DNA of 11,764 nt from positions 1 to 11,764 of the forward strand of contig JASLJL010000135.1 of NCBI GenBank assembly GCA_030152405.1, given 5' to 3'. The DNA comes from Gordonia sp. (in: high G+C Gram-positive bacteria). GTDB taxonomy: Bacteria; Actinomycetota; Actinomycetes; Mycobacteriales; Mycobacteriaceae. The position numbers and the translations under genes were made by a program. Positions 1-6,876 of this stretch are shown here, in pieces; within the stretch, counting starts at the first letter, position 1; every line of letters starts with the position of its first letter. Below the pieces are notes generated by a model that saw only the letters and a list, made by a program, of their open reading frames with translations, was not told the origin of the DNA and made no database searches.

Positions 1-1
1 C

Positions 2-6
2 AGGAG
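2..6 (+). promoter_or_regulatory. Shine-Dalgarno of the zinc ribbon gene
   Basis: AGGAG lies seven bases before the GTG at 14 and fixes that start. The start also forms GTGA, so a TGA at 15-17 could end an upstream gene that overlaps by translational coupling. In M. tuberculosis the upstream neighbour is a Nif3-like gene, but too little sequence is present here to say. Confidence 0.7.
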
Positions 7-13
7 TGCGCCC

Positions 14-775
14 GTGAAAGTCTCTGCAGCGCAGCAGCGACTGCTGCTCGACCTCGCCGAGCTGGACGCCGACATCGCCAAAGCCCAGCACGCTCGCAAG
101 AACCTGCCCGAAGACGCCGAACTCGCCGAGCTCGCGACGTCGCTCGAGGCGGCCAGGGACGACGTCGCACGGTCGCGGGTCGCTGTCGACGACCTGCAGC
201 AGGTGTACGAGAAGATGGACGCCGAGCTGACCGGCATGACCGACCACGCCGCCCGTGATCAGGCCGCGATCGACGCCGGAACGGTCGGCCACAAGGCGCT
301 GGCCGAGCTCCAGCACGAACTCGACCACCTCGTCCGCAGGCGCGACGACCTCGAGGGCGAGATGCTGGAACTGATGGAGCAGCAGGAGGCCACGAACACC
401 GAGGCCGACCGCGCGGAGGCCGCGCTGTTGACGTTGACCGAGAAGGAACTCGATCTGGTCGCCCGTCGGGACAGCAGCGGTGCGGCGGCCGAACAGAAGA
501 TCGCCGACGTCGTCGCCCGCCGCGACGATCTCGCGGCGACTATCGACGCCGAGCTCGTCGCCGTGTACGAGGGGCTCCGCAAGCGAGGCCAGGTGGGTGC
601 CGGATTGGTGCAGGCCCGCCGATGCGGCGCCTGCCGCATGGAGCTCGACCCTCGGACGCTGTCGCGGATCGCCGCGGCGGATGAGGACGAGGTGCTGCGA
701 TGCGAGGAATGCGGCGCGATCATGGTGCGCACCAACCACTCCGGGTTGCCGGGGCAGGGGCGTCCGCGTGAGTGA
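14..775 (+). CDS. Coiled-coil C4-type zinc ribbon protein (Rv2229c-like)
   Basis: The 253-residue protein has two parts. Residues 1 to about 195 are rich in Glu, Asp, Arg, Ala and Leu with heptad-like spacing, expected to fold as a long antiparallel coiled coil. Residues 200-240 hold a zinc ribbon with two CxxC pairs, Cys204/Cys207 and Cys230/Cys233. This matches the actinobacterial Rv2229c group and the wider HP0958/CT398 family, in which the coiled coil mediates protein contacts and the ribbon may contact nucleic acid or protein. It is probably cytoplasmic; no signal peptide or membrane segment is seen. The GTG start is chosen for the AGGAG seven bases upstream. The 3' end overlaps the phosphatase gene by eight bases, so the two are translationally coupled. 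The molecular role in Actinobacteria is unknown to me; the family call is firm, the function is not. Confidence 0.9.
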   Translation: MKVSAAQQRLLLDLAELDADIAKAQHARKNLPEDAELAELATSLEAARDDVARSRVAVDDLQQVYEKMDAELTGMTDHAARDQAAIDAGTVGHKALAELQHELDHLVRRRDDLEGEMLELMEQQEATNTEADRAEAALLTLTEKELDLVARRDSSGAAAEQKIADVVARRDDLAATIDAELVAVYEGLRKRGQVGAGLVQARRCGACRMELDPRTLSRIAAADEDEVLRCEECGAIMVRTNHSGLPGQGRPRE

Positions 776-1421
776 GAAGACATCCTGGCAGGGACAGACG
801 GCATCGCCGACGCGGATCGTGCTGCTGCGCCACGGGCAGACTCCGTTGTCCGTGGAGCGGCGCTACTCCGGTCGCGGGAACCCGGAACTGACCGACGTCG
901 GTCTGGAGCAGGCGACGGCGGCGGCCACCAGGCTCGCGACGTCGCCGTTCGGTCGGATCGACGCCATCGTCTCCTCGCCCTTGGCCAGGGCTCGGAACAC
1001 CGCCGAGTTCGCCGCGCGGGTTCTGGGACTGGAGGTGACCGTCCACGACGGTCTCATCGAGACCGACTTCGGCGAATGGGAGGGCCTCTCGTTCCGCGAG
1101 GCCGCCGAGCGCGACGGTCGCCTGCACCGCAAATGGCTCAGCGACGTCGAAGTCGCACCTCCCGGCGGGGAGAGCTTCGCAGTCGTGGGGGAGCGCGTCG
1201 GGCAGGTGCGCGACGACCTCGTCGACAACTACCCGGGGCAGACGATCCTCGCCGTCAGCCACGTGACGCCGATCAAGACCTTCCTGCGCGGTGCGCTCGG
1301 GGTCGGTCCCGAACTGCTGTTCCGCATGCACCTCGATCTCGCGTCGTTCTCGATCGTCGAGTTCTATCCGGACGGCGGTTCGGTGGTCCGTCTCGTCAAC
1401 GACACGGCCCACCTCCAGTAG
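768..1421 (+). CDS. Histidine phosphatase (phosphoglycerate mutase-like), lacking the RNase H half
   Basis: A 217-residue member of the histidine phosphatase superfamily. The RHG motif is at residues 21-23 with His22 as the phosphorylated nucleophile; SPLARA at 70-75 supplies a second Arg (Arg74); Glu98 in ETDFGEWEG is the likely acid; SHVTPIK at 164-170 supplies the second His (His165). The sequence closely resembles, from memory, the C-terminal acid phosphatase domain of M. tuberculosis Rv2228c, a bifunctional RNase HI/phosphatase, including the SWxG...SPTR linker just before the domain. The RNase H half is missing: upstream sequence in this frame is an Arg/Ser-rich shadow of the zinc ribbon gene. 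I choose GTG 768 because a GGGG-type ribosome site (CAGGGG, 755-760) lies seven bases upstream and the frame before it is not protein-like. A TAG ends it at 1419-1421. The substrate is unknown; related domains act on alpha-ribazole phosphate or other small phosphate esters. Confidence 0.88.
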   Translation: MSEKTSWQGQTASPTRIVLLRHGQTPLSVERRYSGRGNPELTDVGLEQATAAATRLATSPFGRIDAIVSSPLARARNTAEFAARVLGLEVTVHDGLIETDFGEWEGLSFREAAERDGRLHRKWLSDVEVAPPGGESFAVVGERVGQVRDDLVDNYPGQTILAVSHVTPIKTFLRGALGVGPELLFRMHLDLASFSIVEFYPDGGSVVRLVNDTAHLQ

Positions 1422-1425
1422 TCGG

Positions 1426-1455
1426 TTCGGTCCGCCGACCCGCTGCGGGTATCCT
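1426..1455 (+). promoter_or_regulatory. Candidate rnpB promoter
   Basis: TATCCT at 1450-1455 is a good -10 box, placing initiation about six or seven bases downstream at the start of helix P1. The best -35 candidate is TTCGGT at 1426-1431 with an 18-base spacer, which is weak. A short inverted repeat, GTCGG (1421-1425) and CCGAC (1435-1439), spans the phosphatase stop codon; it might end the upstream transcript but has no T-run. Read-through from the phosphatase gene could also feed rnpB. Confidence 0.5.
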
Positions 1456-1460
1456 TCAGA

Positions 1461-1880
<420 letters not shown>

Positions 1881-1881
1881 C

Positions 1882-3300
1882 TCACACCGCGCGGAACCGC
1901 ACGCGTGAGGCCTGTGGATCGGCCTCGATCACCTCGACGGTGCACGCGGTCCCGGCCGCCGGCGCGTCGTCGCACCCGCCGATGATCGCCGGTGATGAGA
2001 TGAACACCTCGGCGGGTTTGTCGCCGCGGGCATCGCGCATCACGACGGCGTCGAACTTCGCGCCCACCTGATCGGCGAGCACGACGGCCTCGGTCAGGTC
2101 CACGCTCCGACGTTCGGCGGTCGACGCGGTCGAGTCGGACGACGCCATGATCTTGGGCAGGGTCGGCAGCGCGTCGAGCACCCACTGCGGAGGACGTCCG
2201 CCCGCGGCGATCGCGAGGCAGGTCTCGGTGGCGAACCGGTCTGCGAGGCGCCGAAGCGGGGCGGTGACGTGCGAGTACACCCCGCCGACACCGGCGTGGG
2301 CGACAGCGGCGTCGTCGAGCGACGCCGAAGCGGCGTCGAGCGACAGGTAACCCGCGCCGCGCATCAACCGTGCGCCGACGGTCATCAGCGCGAGCGTGGT
2401 GGGCGCGTCGGCGGCCAGCGACGCGAGGAACTCGCCAGGCGACGCCCCGTCGACCCAGGTGACGCCGAGGTTCGCGGCGGTGGCCCGGAGGTCCTGGACC
2501 GCGTCCGACGATGCCGGCGGGAGCGTGCGGAGCAGTCCGACGCCCGCGTCGCGCTGCATTCGGCCCGCCGCCATGCCGACGAGCAACGACACCTGGGCGT
2601 TCCACTGGTCGGCGGGCGTGTGCGGCGCGATCTGCAGAGTCCACGCGTGATCGCCCTCGTGCGGGACGATCTCCTGATCGGGCAGATCGAGTTGGACGGC
2701 GCCTCGTCGCAGACACCATGCGGACCGTGCGCGCCCGAATGCGGGGAGCGCCGCGATCGACGGGTGCAGTCGGTCGGCGTCGTGGTCGGTCATCACGCCC
2801 GCGTAGTCGAAGCGCATGCGGGATCGAACGGTGGCCCGCTCGACGTGCGCTGACGTCTGGTCACCGTCGTGATTCACCGTGACGGTCCACAGCACCGCCG
2901 GCCGGATCTGGTCGGGCAGCAGGGATCCCGCGCCCTCCGACAGTGGGCGCGGATGCAGCGGGACGCTCCCGTCGGGGAAGTAGATCGTCTGGCCGCGGCT
3001 GCGGCTCTCGGAGTCGACCGGCCCGCCGGGTTCGACGAGGGCGGCGACGTCGGCGATCGCGTAGTGGACGGTGAAACCGTCGTCGGTCGCCTCGATGTGG
3101 AGGGCCTGATCCAGATCCTTCGACGTCGGCGGGTCGATGGTGACCAGTTCGATGTCGGTCCGGTCGACGCGGCCGTTGGGCAGCCGATCCGTTGCGGCGT
3201 CGGCTTCTGCAGTGGCCGCGGCCGGGAACTCCTCGGTGACGTCGAGCTCACGTCGGATCTGGTCGAAGTCGATGGCTGGTGCAAACACTCTGCGCTGCAT
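1882..3300 (-). CDS. RNB-domain exoribonuclease (RNase II/R family, short actinobacterial form)
   Basis: A 472-residue protein with an RNB catalytic core. The metal-binding segment is TIDPPTSKDLDQAL, giving Asp56, Asp62 and Asp64; the fourth acidic position of E. coli RNase II is Gln65 here, a variant I recall from other actinobacterial RNB proteins. The second signature, YSHVTAPLRRLADRF at 342-356, corresponds to the family's HxTSPIRRYxD motif with His344, Arg350 and Arg351. The N-terminal cold-shock domains of RNase R are absent, and the last 60 residues resemble at most a degenerate S1-like barrel. The predicted role is 3'-to-5' hydrolysis of single-stranded RNA in the cytoplasm. It is the last gene of the minus-strand group, 43 bases after the CYTH-CHAD stop. 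The ATG at 3300 has no Shine-Dalgarno but has a -10 box seven bases upstream, suggesting a leaderless message of its own. The stop lies one base from the end of rnpB. Confidence 0.92.
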   Translation of the reverse strand: MQRRVFAPAIDFDQIRRELDVTEEFPAAATAEADAATDRLPNGRVDRTDIELVTIDPPTSKDLDQALHIEATDDGFTVHYAIADVAALVEPGGPVDSESRSRGQTIYFPDGSVPLHPRPLSEGAGSLLPDQIRPAVLWTVTVNHDGDQTSAHVERATVRSRMRFDYAGVMTDHDADRLHPSIAALPAFGRARSAWCLRRGAVQLDLPDQEIVPHEGDHAWTLQIAPHTPADQWNAQVSLLVGMAAGRMQRDAGVGLLRTLPPASSDAVQDLRATAANLGVTWVDGASPGEFLASLAADAPTTLALMTVGARLMRGAGYLSLDAASASLDDAAVAHAGVGGVYSHVTAPLRRLADRFATETCLAIAAGGRPPQWVLDALPTLPKIMASSDSTASTAERRSVDLTEAVVLADQVGAKFDAVVMRDARGDKPAEVFISSPAIIGGCDDAPAAGTACTVEVIEADPQASRVRFRAV

Positions 3301-3307
3301 GGGATCG

Positions 3308-3313
3308 AATGTA
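3308..3313 (-). promoter_or_regulatory. Candidate -10 box for a leaderless RNB gene transcript
   Basis: Read on the minus strand, TACATT is followed by seven bases and then the ATG at 3300-3298. This is the TANNNT-N6/7-ATG arrangement of leaderless actinobacterial genes. No recognisable -35 element or purine-rich ribosome site is present. Confidence 0.45.
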
Positions 3314-3343
3314 TGCGATGAGCGGAGTCGAGACGGACCCCGA

Positions 3344-4852
3344 TCAGGTGAGGCGGCGGTAGGCCTTCACCGAGCGCCGACCGCGGGCCTCCTCGCGGGC
3401 GTCGAGGCGTCCCAGGACGAAATGCGCCCGCGGACTGAGCGGAGTGCTCTCGGCGACCGCGGCGAGGCGGGCGCGGTTGACCGCGGTGTCGTTGAACACC
3501 CCGAGATACGTCTGAATCTCTTTGGCGTGCTTGCCGACCTTCACGAACGAGTCGCGGCGCAGCGCGGCGGCCGACTCCGCCGTGTAGCGGGCGGCCTTGG
3601 CGCGCTTACGGATCCGGTGCAGCTGCTCCACCCAGTCCGGCGACCACCGGTCGTGATCGCCGAGAGCCTTCTGCGCCTTGCGGAGTCGCTTGTACGACGC
3701 GGCCACGGCCTCGGCGGCGACATCGCGCGCCGGGCGACGGGCGTCGGGCCCTTCCACCGGATCGCTGATGAGCCGATCCAGGTCGTCGAGCAAGGTCAGG
3801 TAGCGGTCGGTATTGAGAGCGAACCGCATCGACCTCAGCGCCCGGTCGTGGCGGACGCGCTCACCCGCCACGAGCGCTTCGACGAGATCGTCGGGCGCGT
3901 CCTCTCGGGCCAACAGCATCTCGTTGGTCTCCAGCTGGACTTCCAGATCGCGGACGTCGCCGAGGACCTCGCCGAGCAGTCGGAGCTCCTCGGAGACCGG
4001 GTCCGCGGTCTCGGCCGCGAGAACCTGCGGGTAGGACGTGAGAATGGACCGGAGCTTGCGCGCGGCCACCCGCATCTGGTGGACGGCGTCGGGGGCGTCG
4101 TCCCGGGCCAGCGGGTCGTATGCGACGAGCGCATCGCGGTGCGCGGCGAGGTCGGTGATGACGAGGTCGAGCGCCGTCGGCTTCTTCGGCAGCGTCGGGC
4201 GATCGGCGTCGGCGGGCTGCGAGCCGATCGCGCGGGCCAGTTTCGAGGTGCTCGACGCCTTCCGTGCGCCCGCGGCCTTGAGGTACGCCTTCGCGCGCTT
4301 GAGGAGGGCGGTGCCGCCCTTGTGCGAGGTGGTCGGTTGGACGAGCTCGAACTCCCATTCCGCCCAGCGGTCGACTCCGCCGCCGGGCAGCAGCGACTCC
4401 GCCGACACGAGGTCCTCGCAGAAGACGGCGACCTCCCGACCGTCGGCGTCGTAGATCGTGGTGACGGTGCGATCGGTGGTGATCGTCGCGACCGGCGCCA
4501 GTTCGCGTGTGCGCACCACCGCGGCCACTTGGTCGCGGAGGACCGCGGGGACGCCCGCGTCGTACGGGGCGTCGTCGAAGTCGATCGCCAGTTCACGACG
4601 CGCGGCCTTCACGGTCGACGGTCGCTTGAGATGCCAGCCGCTGTCGGTGCCGCCGGAACGGCGTCGCAGGGTGGTCCGGTTGACGGCGAGCGCCGTGTCC
4701 GCGGTGTCGAAGTAGGTGGCTTCCAGCAGGTACGTCTGTGGTTCGCCGACTCGGCCGTCCGGGACGAGGCCGGAGAGGTCGGGTGCGGGGAGCCCCGCGT
4801 CGACGTCGAACTTCAACTCGATCTCGAGAGATTCGTGCGCGGCGGGGCTCAT
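3344..4852 (-). CDS. CYTH-CHAD domain protein (putative inorganic triphosphatase/polyphosphate-binding, Rv2226-like)
   Basis: A 502-residue two-domain protein. Residues 7 to about 195 form a CYTH triphosphate tunnel domain: the ExExK signature is Glu10-Ile-Glu12-Leu-Lys14, followed by YFDT at 47-50, the basic run Arg63-Arg65, Lys76 in HLKRP, and the acidic strand EWEFEL at 165-170. Residues about 225-502 form a CHAD helical domain with two HxxR-type repeats, HQMRVAARK (258-266) and HRIRKRAKAARYTAE (412-426), plus LGDVRDLEV at 297-305. CYTH enzymes hydrolyse triphosphates using a divalent metal, and CHAD domains bind polyphosphate in studied cases, so a role in triphosphate or polyphosphate metabolism is the best inference. 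The gene begins seven bases after the pip stop. An AGGAG lies 12 bases before the ATG, rather far, inside the end of pip, so translation is probably coupled. Family assignment is firm; the substrate is not known. Confidence 0.93.
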   Translation of the reverse strand: MSPAAHESLEIELKFDVDAGLPAPDLSGLVPDGRVGEPQTYLLEATYFDTADTALAVNRTTLRRRSGGTDSGWHLKRPSTVKAARRELAIDFDDAPYDAGVPAVLRDQVAAVVRTRELAPVATITTDRTVTTIYDADGREVAVFCEDLVSAESLLPGGGVDRWAEWEFELVQPTTSHKGGTALLKRAKAYLKAAGARKASSTSKLARAIGSQPADADRPTLPKKPTALDLVITDLAAHRDALVAYDPLARDDAPDAVHQMRVAARKLRSILTSYPQVLAAETADPVSEELRLLGEVLGDVRDLEVQLETNEMLLAREDAPDDLVEALVAGERVRHDRALRSMRFALNTDRYLTLLDDLDRLISDPVEGPDARRPARDVAAEAVAASYKRLRKAQKALGDHDRWSPDWVEQLHRIRKRAKAARYTAESAAALRRDSFVKVGKHAKEIQTYLGVFNDTAVNRARLAAVAESTPLSPRAHFVLGRLDAREEARGRRSVKAYRRLT

Positions 4853-4859
4853 GGCGTGT

Positions 4860-5816
4860 TCAGTCTCCTGTGCGGGCGAAGCGGTCGGTGGCTTCCACGA
4901 GGTGGTGGACGATGCCGGGTTCGAACGACGAGTGACCGGCGTCGTCGACCACGTGGAGATCGGCGTCGGGCCAGGCTCGATGCAGGTCCCACGCGCTGCG
5001 CATCGGGCAGACGACGTCGTAGCGGCCCTGGACGATGGTGGCCGGGATGTGTTCGATGCGGCCGATGTCGCGGAGCAACTGGCCGTCGTCGATGAACCCG
5101 TGGTTGGTGAAGTAGTGGTTCTCGATGGTGGCGAATGCGAGGTCCTCGGCGCCCTCGTCGCCCGAGTTCGGTCGGGGCGTGAGATAGCTCGTCATGTTCT
5201 CCCACGCCGACCAGGCGTTGGCGGCGCGCTGTGCGACCGCGCGGTCGTCGCCGGTCAGCAGTCGGTGATACGCGGCGACCAGGTCACCGTCGCGTTGGTC
5301 TGCCGGGATCGGCTCGAGGTAGCGCTCCCACACGTCCGGGTAGATGTGCGAGGCGCCGCCGTTGTAGTACCAGTCGATCTCGCTGCGCCGCAGCAGGAAG
5401 ATGCCGCGCAGGACGAGTTCGGTGACCCGCTCCGGATGGGTCTGCGCGTAGGCGAGCCCGAGCGTGGAGCCCCACGATCCGCCGAAGACCTGCCAGCGGT
5501 CGATCCCCAGGTGGTCGCGGATCGCCTCCATGTCGGCGATCAGGTGCTGGGTGGTGTTGACCGACAGATCGGCGCCGTCGGCGATGTGCGGCCGCGACTG
5601 GCCGCAGCCGCGCTGATCGAACAGGACGATCCGGTACTTCTTCGGGTCGAAGAACCGGCGCTGCTGCGGAGACGTTCCACCGCCGGGGCCGCCGTGCACG
5701 AAGATCACGGGCTTGCCGTCGGGAGCACCCGAGGTCTCCCAGTAGATCTCCTGACCGTCTCCGACGGGCAGATGGCCGGACGCATACGTCTCGATCGGGG
5801 GATACAGCGTGCGCAT
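4860..5816 (-). CDS. pip: Prolyl aminopeptidase (S33 family)
   Basis: A 318-residue alpha/beta hydrolase that removes N-terminal proline from peptides. The family layout is complete: HGGPGGG at 41-47 forms the oxyanion region; DQRGCGQS at 67-74; the nucleophile elbow GGSWGS carries Ser114; Asp267 in GRYDVVCP and His295 in DDAGHSSFEP complete the triad. Glu206 (SAWENMT) and Glu232 (IENHYF) sit where the Serratia-type enzyme holds the free amino group of the substrate proline. The length is typical, and no signal peptide is seen, so it acts in the cytoplasm. It follows panB after 31 bases and precedes the CYTH-CHAD gene by seven. A promoter-like CTGACA-N16-TAGGCT ends seven bases before the ATG, and no Shine-Dalgarno is seen. 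In M. tuberculosis pip is, as I recall, elsewhere (Rv0840c), so its place here between panB and the CYTH-CHAD gene is a local arrangement. Confidence 0.95.
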   Translation of the reverse strand: MRTLYPPIETYASGHLPVGDGQEIYWETSGAPDGKPVIFVHGGPGGGTSPQQRRFFDPKKYRIVLFDQRGCGQSRPHIADGADLSVNTTQHLIADMEAIRDHLGIDRWQVFGGSWGSTLGLAYAQTHPERVTELVLRGIFLLRRSEIDWYYNGGASHIYPDVWERYLEPIPADQRDGDLVAAYHRLLTGDDRAVAQRAANAWSAWENMTSYLTPRPNSGDEGAEDLAFATIENHYFTNHGFIDDGQLLRDIGRIEHIPATIVQGRYDVVCPMRSAWDLHRAWPDADLHVVDDAGHSSFEPGIVHHLVEATDRFARTGD

Positions 5817-5823
5817 GCGTCCA

Positions 5824-5851
5824 AGCCTATCTGCCTGCGGAGGTCTGTCAG
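5824..5851 (-). promoter_or_regulatory. Promoter of pip, probably leaderless
   Basis: On the minus strand the -35 box CTGACA (5851-5846, five of six to TTGACA) is followed by a 16-base spacer, the -10 box TAGGCT (5829-5824), seven bases, then the pip ATG. The -35 box contains the TGA stop codon of panB. Initiation at or next to the A of ATG would give a leaderless message, consistent with the missing ribosome site. This is the best-formed promoter in the window. Confidence 0.6.
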
Positions 5852-6687
5852 TACGAGTGCTCGGGGCCGGGGAACGACGCCGACGCGACCTCTGCGGCGT
5901 ACTGGCGTGCCGCGCTGCGGAGGTCGTCGCCGATCGAGGCGTACCGCTTGACGAACTTCGCGGTCTTGCCGTGCGTGTAGCCGGCGGCGTCCTGCCAGAC
6001 GAGCACCTGTGCGTCCGTCTCGTTGCCCGCGCCGATGCCGACGGTCGGGATGGTGAGCTTGCGGGTGATCTGGCCCGCTACGTCGGCGGGGACCATCTCC
6101 ATGACGACGGCGAAGGCGCCCGCCTCCTGGACTGCGATGGCGTCGGCGATCAACTGGTCGGCGGCGTCGCCACGGCCCTGCACCCGGTAGCCGCCCAGGC
6201 CGTTGACGCTCTGCGGCGTGAAGCCCACGTGCGCCATGACCGGGATGCCCGCCTGCGTGAGAGCGCTGATCTGCGGGGCGATGCGTTCGCCGCCCTCGAT
6301 CTTGATCGCGTGCGCACCGGACTCCTTGAACATGCGGATCGACGATTCGAGCGCCTGCTGCGGGCCGACTTCGTACGTGCCGAACGGCAGGTCGGCGACG
6401 ACCATCGCGTGCGGGGCTCCGCGCACCACTGCGCGGGCGAGGGGGATCAGCTCGTCGAGCGATACCGGGATCGTGGTGTCGTACCCGTAGACGACGTTGG
6501 CTGCGGAGTCGCCGACCAGAAGGACGGGGATCTCGGCCTCGTCGAAGATGCGGGCCGTGGAGTAGTCGTAGGCGGTGAGCATCGCCCACTTATGACCTTC
6601 GGACTTCCACTGAGCGAGATGCTGAATGCGGGTGGCCCGGCGGGGGCTGGGCGCGCTGTTCGAACCGTAGACGGATGCTTCCGACAT
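5848..6687 (-). CDS. panB: 3-methyl-2-oxobutanoate hydroxymethyltransferase
   Basis: First committed enzyme of pantothenate (coenzyme A) synthesis; it transfers a hydroxymethyl group from 5,10-methylenetetrahydrofolate to alpha-ketoisovalerate, giving ketopantoate. The 279-residue product has the expected motifs of the (beta/alpha)8 barrel: [14 protein letters not shown] (56-69) with metal-binding Asp60 and Ser61, VADLPFG with Asp99, AIKIEGG with Lys129 and Glu131, [20 protein letters not shown] (153-172), and VVMEMVP with Glu197, the likely catalytic base position. I use the ATG at 6687 rather than one 28 codons upstream: the extension has unusual composition, the length then fits the family, and GAGG lies five bases before 6687. 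It is cytoplasmic. It heads the minus-strand group and is divergent from glnA2, an arrangement I recall also in M. tuberculosis (Rv2225 against Rv2222c), although the caeA/Rv2223c genes found there are absent here. Confidence 0.97.
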   Translation of the reverse strand: MSEASVYGSNSAPSPRRATRIQHLAQWKSEGHKWAMLTAYDYSTARIFDEAEIPVLLVGDSAANVVYGYDTTIPVSLDELIPLARAVVRGAPHAMVVADLPFGTYEVGPQQALESSIRMFKESGAHAIKIEGGERIAPQISALTQAGIPVMAHVGFTPQSVNGLGGYRVQGRGDAADQLIADAIAVQEAGAFAVVMEMVPADVAGQITRKLTIPTVGIGAGNETDAQVLVWQDAAGYTHGKTAKFVKRYASIGDDLRSAARQYAAEVASASFPGPEHSY

Positions 6688-6692
6688 GACTG

Positions 6693-6696
6693 CCTC
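6693..6696 (-). promoter_or_regulatory. Shine-Dalgarno of panB
   Basis: GAGG on the minus strand stands five bases before the ATG at 6687. It decides between this start and the upstream in-frame ATG at 6771, which has no comparable site. Confidence 0.6.
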
Positions 6697-6711
6697 ATTT
6701 CTGCCTCGAGT

Positions 6712-6731
6712 CCCGCGACTGCGGGTACCCG
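6712..6731. repeat. Nested inverted repeats in the panB upstream region
   Basis: CCCGC (6712-6716) and GCGGG (6721-6725) form a five-pair hairpin around GACT, and the second arm runs into the ten-base perfect palindrome CGGGTACCCG (6722-6731). They lie 24-44 bases before the panB start in the 189-base divergent gap. They could be an operator or a structure in the panB leader; in DNA this rich in G and C, chance is also plausible. Confidence 0.3.
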
Positions 6732-6838
6732 GGTTGGTGTGGACTTCTCGATTCTCCCATCGGTGGCACAACGTCGGCAGAGGCGATCAGGGTGCTGTTG
6801 GTCACATGCCTGCGCGCACGCCCTCGAAGTCGCCCGGT

Positions 6839-6854
6839 GTAACACGCGCGTAAT
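6839..6854 (+). promoter_or_regulatory. Possible GlnR-like half site upstream of glnA2
   Basis: GTAAC, six bases, GTAAT resembles one a-box/b-box unit of the actinobacterial GlnR consensus (GTnAC-n6-GnAAC) with a mismatch at the last base. It ends ten bases before the glnA2 -10 box, overlapping where a -35 element would be. A second unit is not evident, so this is only a candidate. Confidence 0.25.
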
Positions 6855-6864
6855 CGCGGAGCAC

Positions 6865-6870
6865 TAGGGT
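6865..6870 (+). promoter_or_regulatory. Candidate -10 box for leaderless glnA2
   Basis: TAGGGT is followed by six bases and the ATG at 6877. No TTGACA-like -35 is found at 16-18 bases, and no ribosome site is found at normal spacing. The geometry predicts transcription starting at the A of the start codon. Confidence 0.5.
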
Positions 6871-6876
6871 TCGGGT

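Noticed and set aside
480..767. An N-terminal extension of the phosphatase frame that might have held the missing RNase H domain.
   Set aside because: The translated stretch is Arg/Ser-rich, lacks the RNase H acidic residues, and is an out-of-frame reading of the zinc ribbon gene.
3137..5095. A 652-codon open frame on the plus strand opposite the CYTH-CHAD, RNB and pip genes.
   Set aside because: It is antisense to genes with full motif sets. Its product is Arg/Gly/Val-rich with no recognisable domain, as expected of a mirror frame in GC-rich DNA.
6688..6771. A 28-codon N-terminal extension of panB from an upstream in-frame ATG.
   Set aside because: The extension is Arg/Asn/Thr-rich, unlike the family. 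The ATG at 6687 has a GAGG five bases upstream and gives the normal length.
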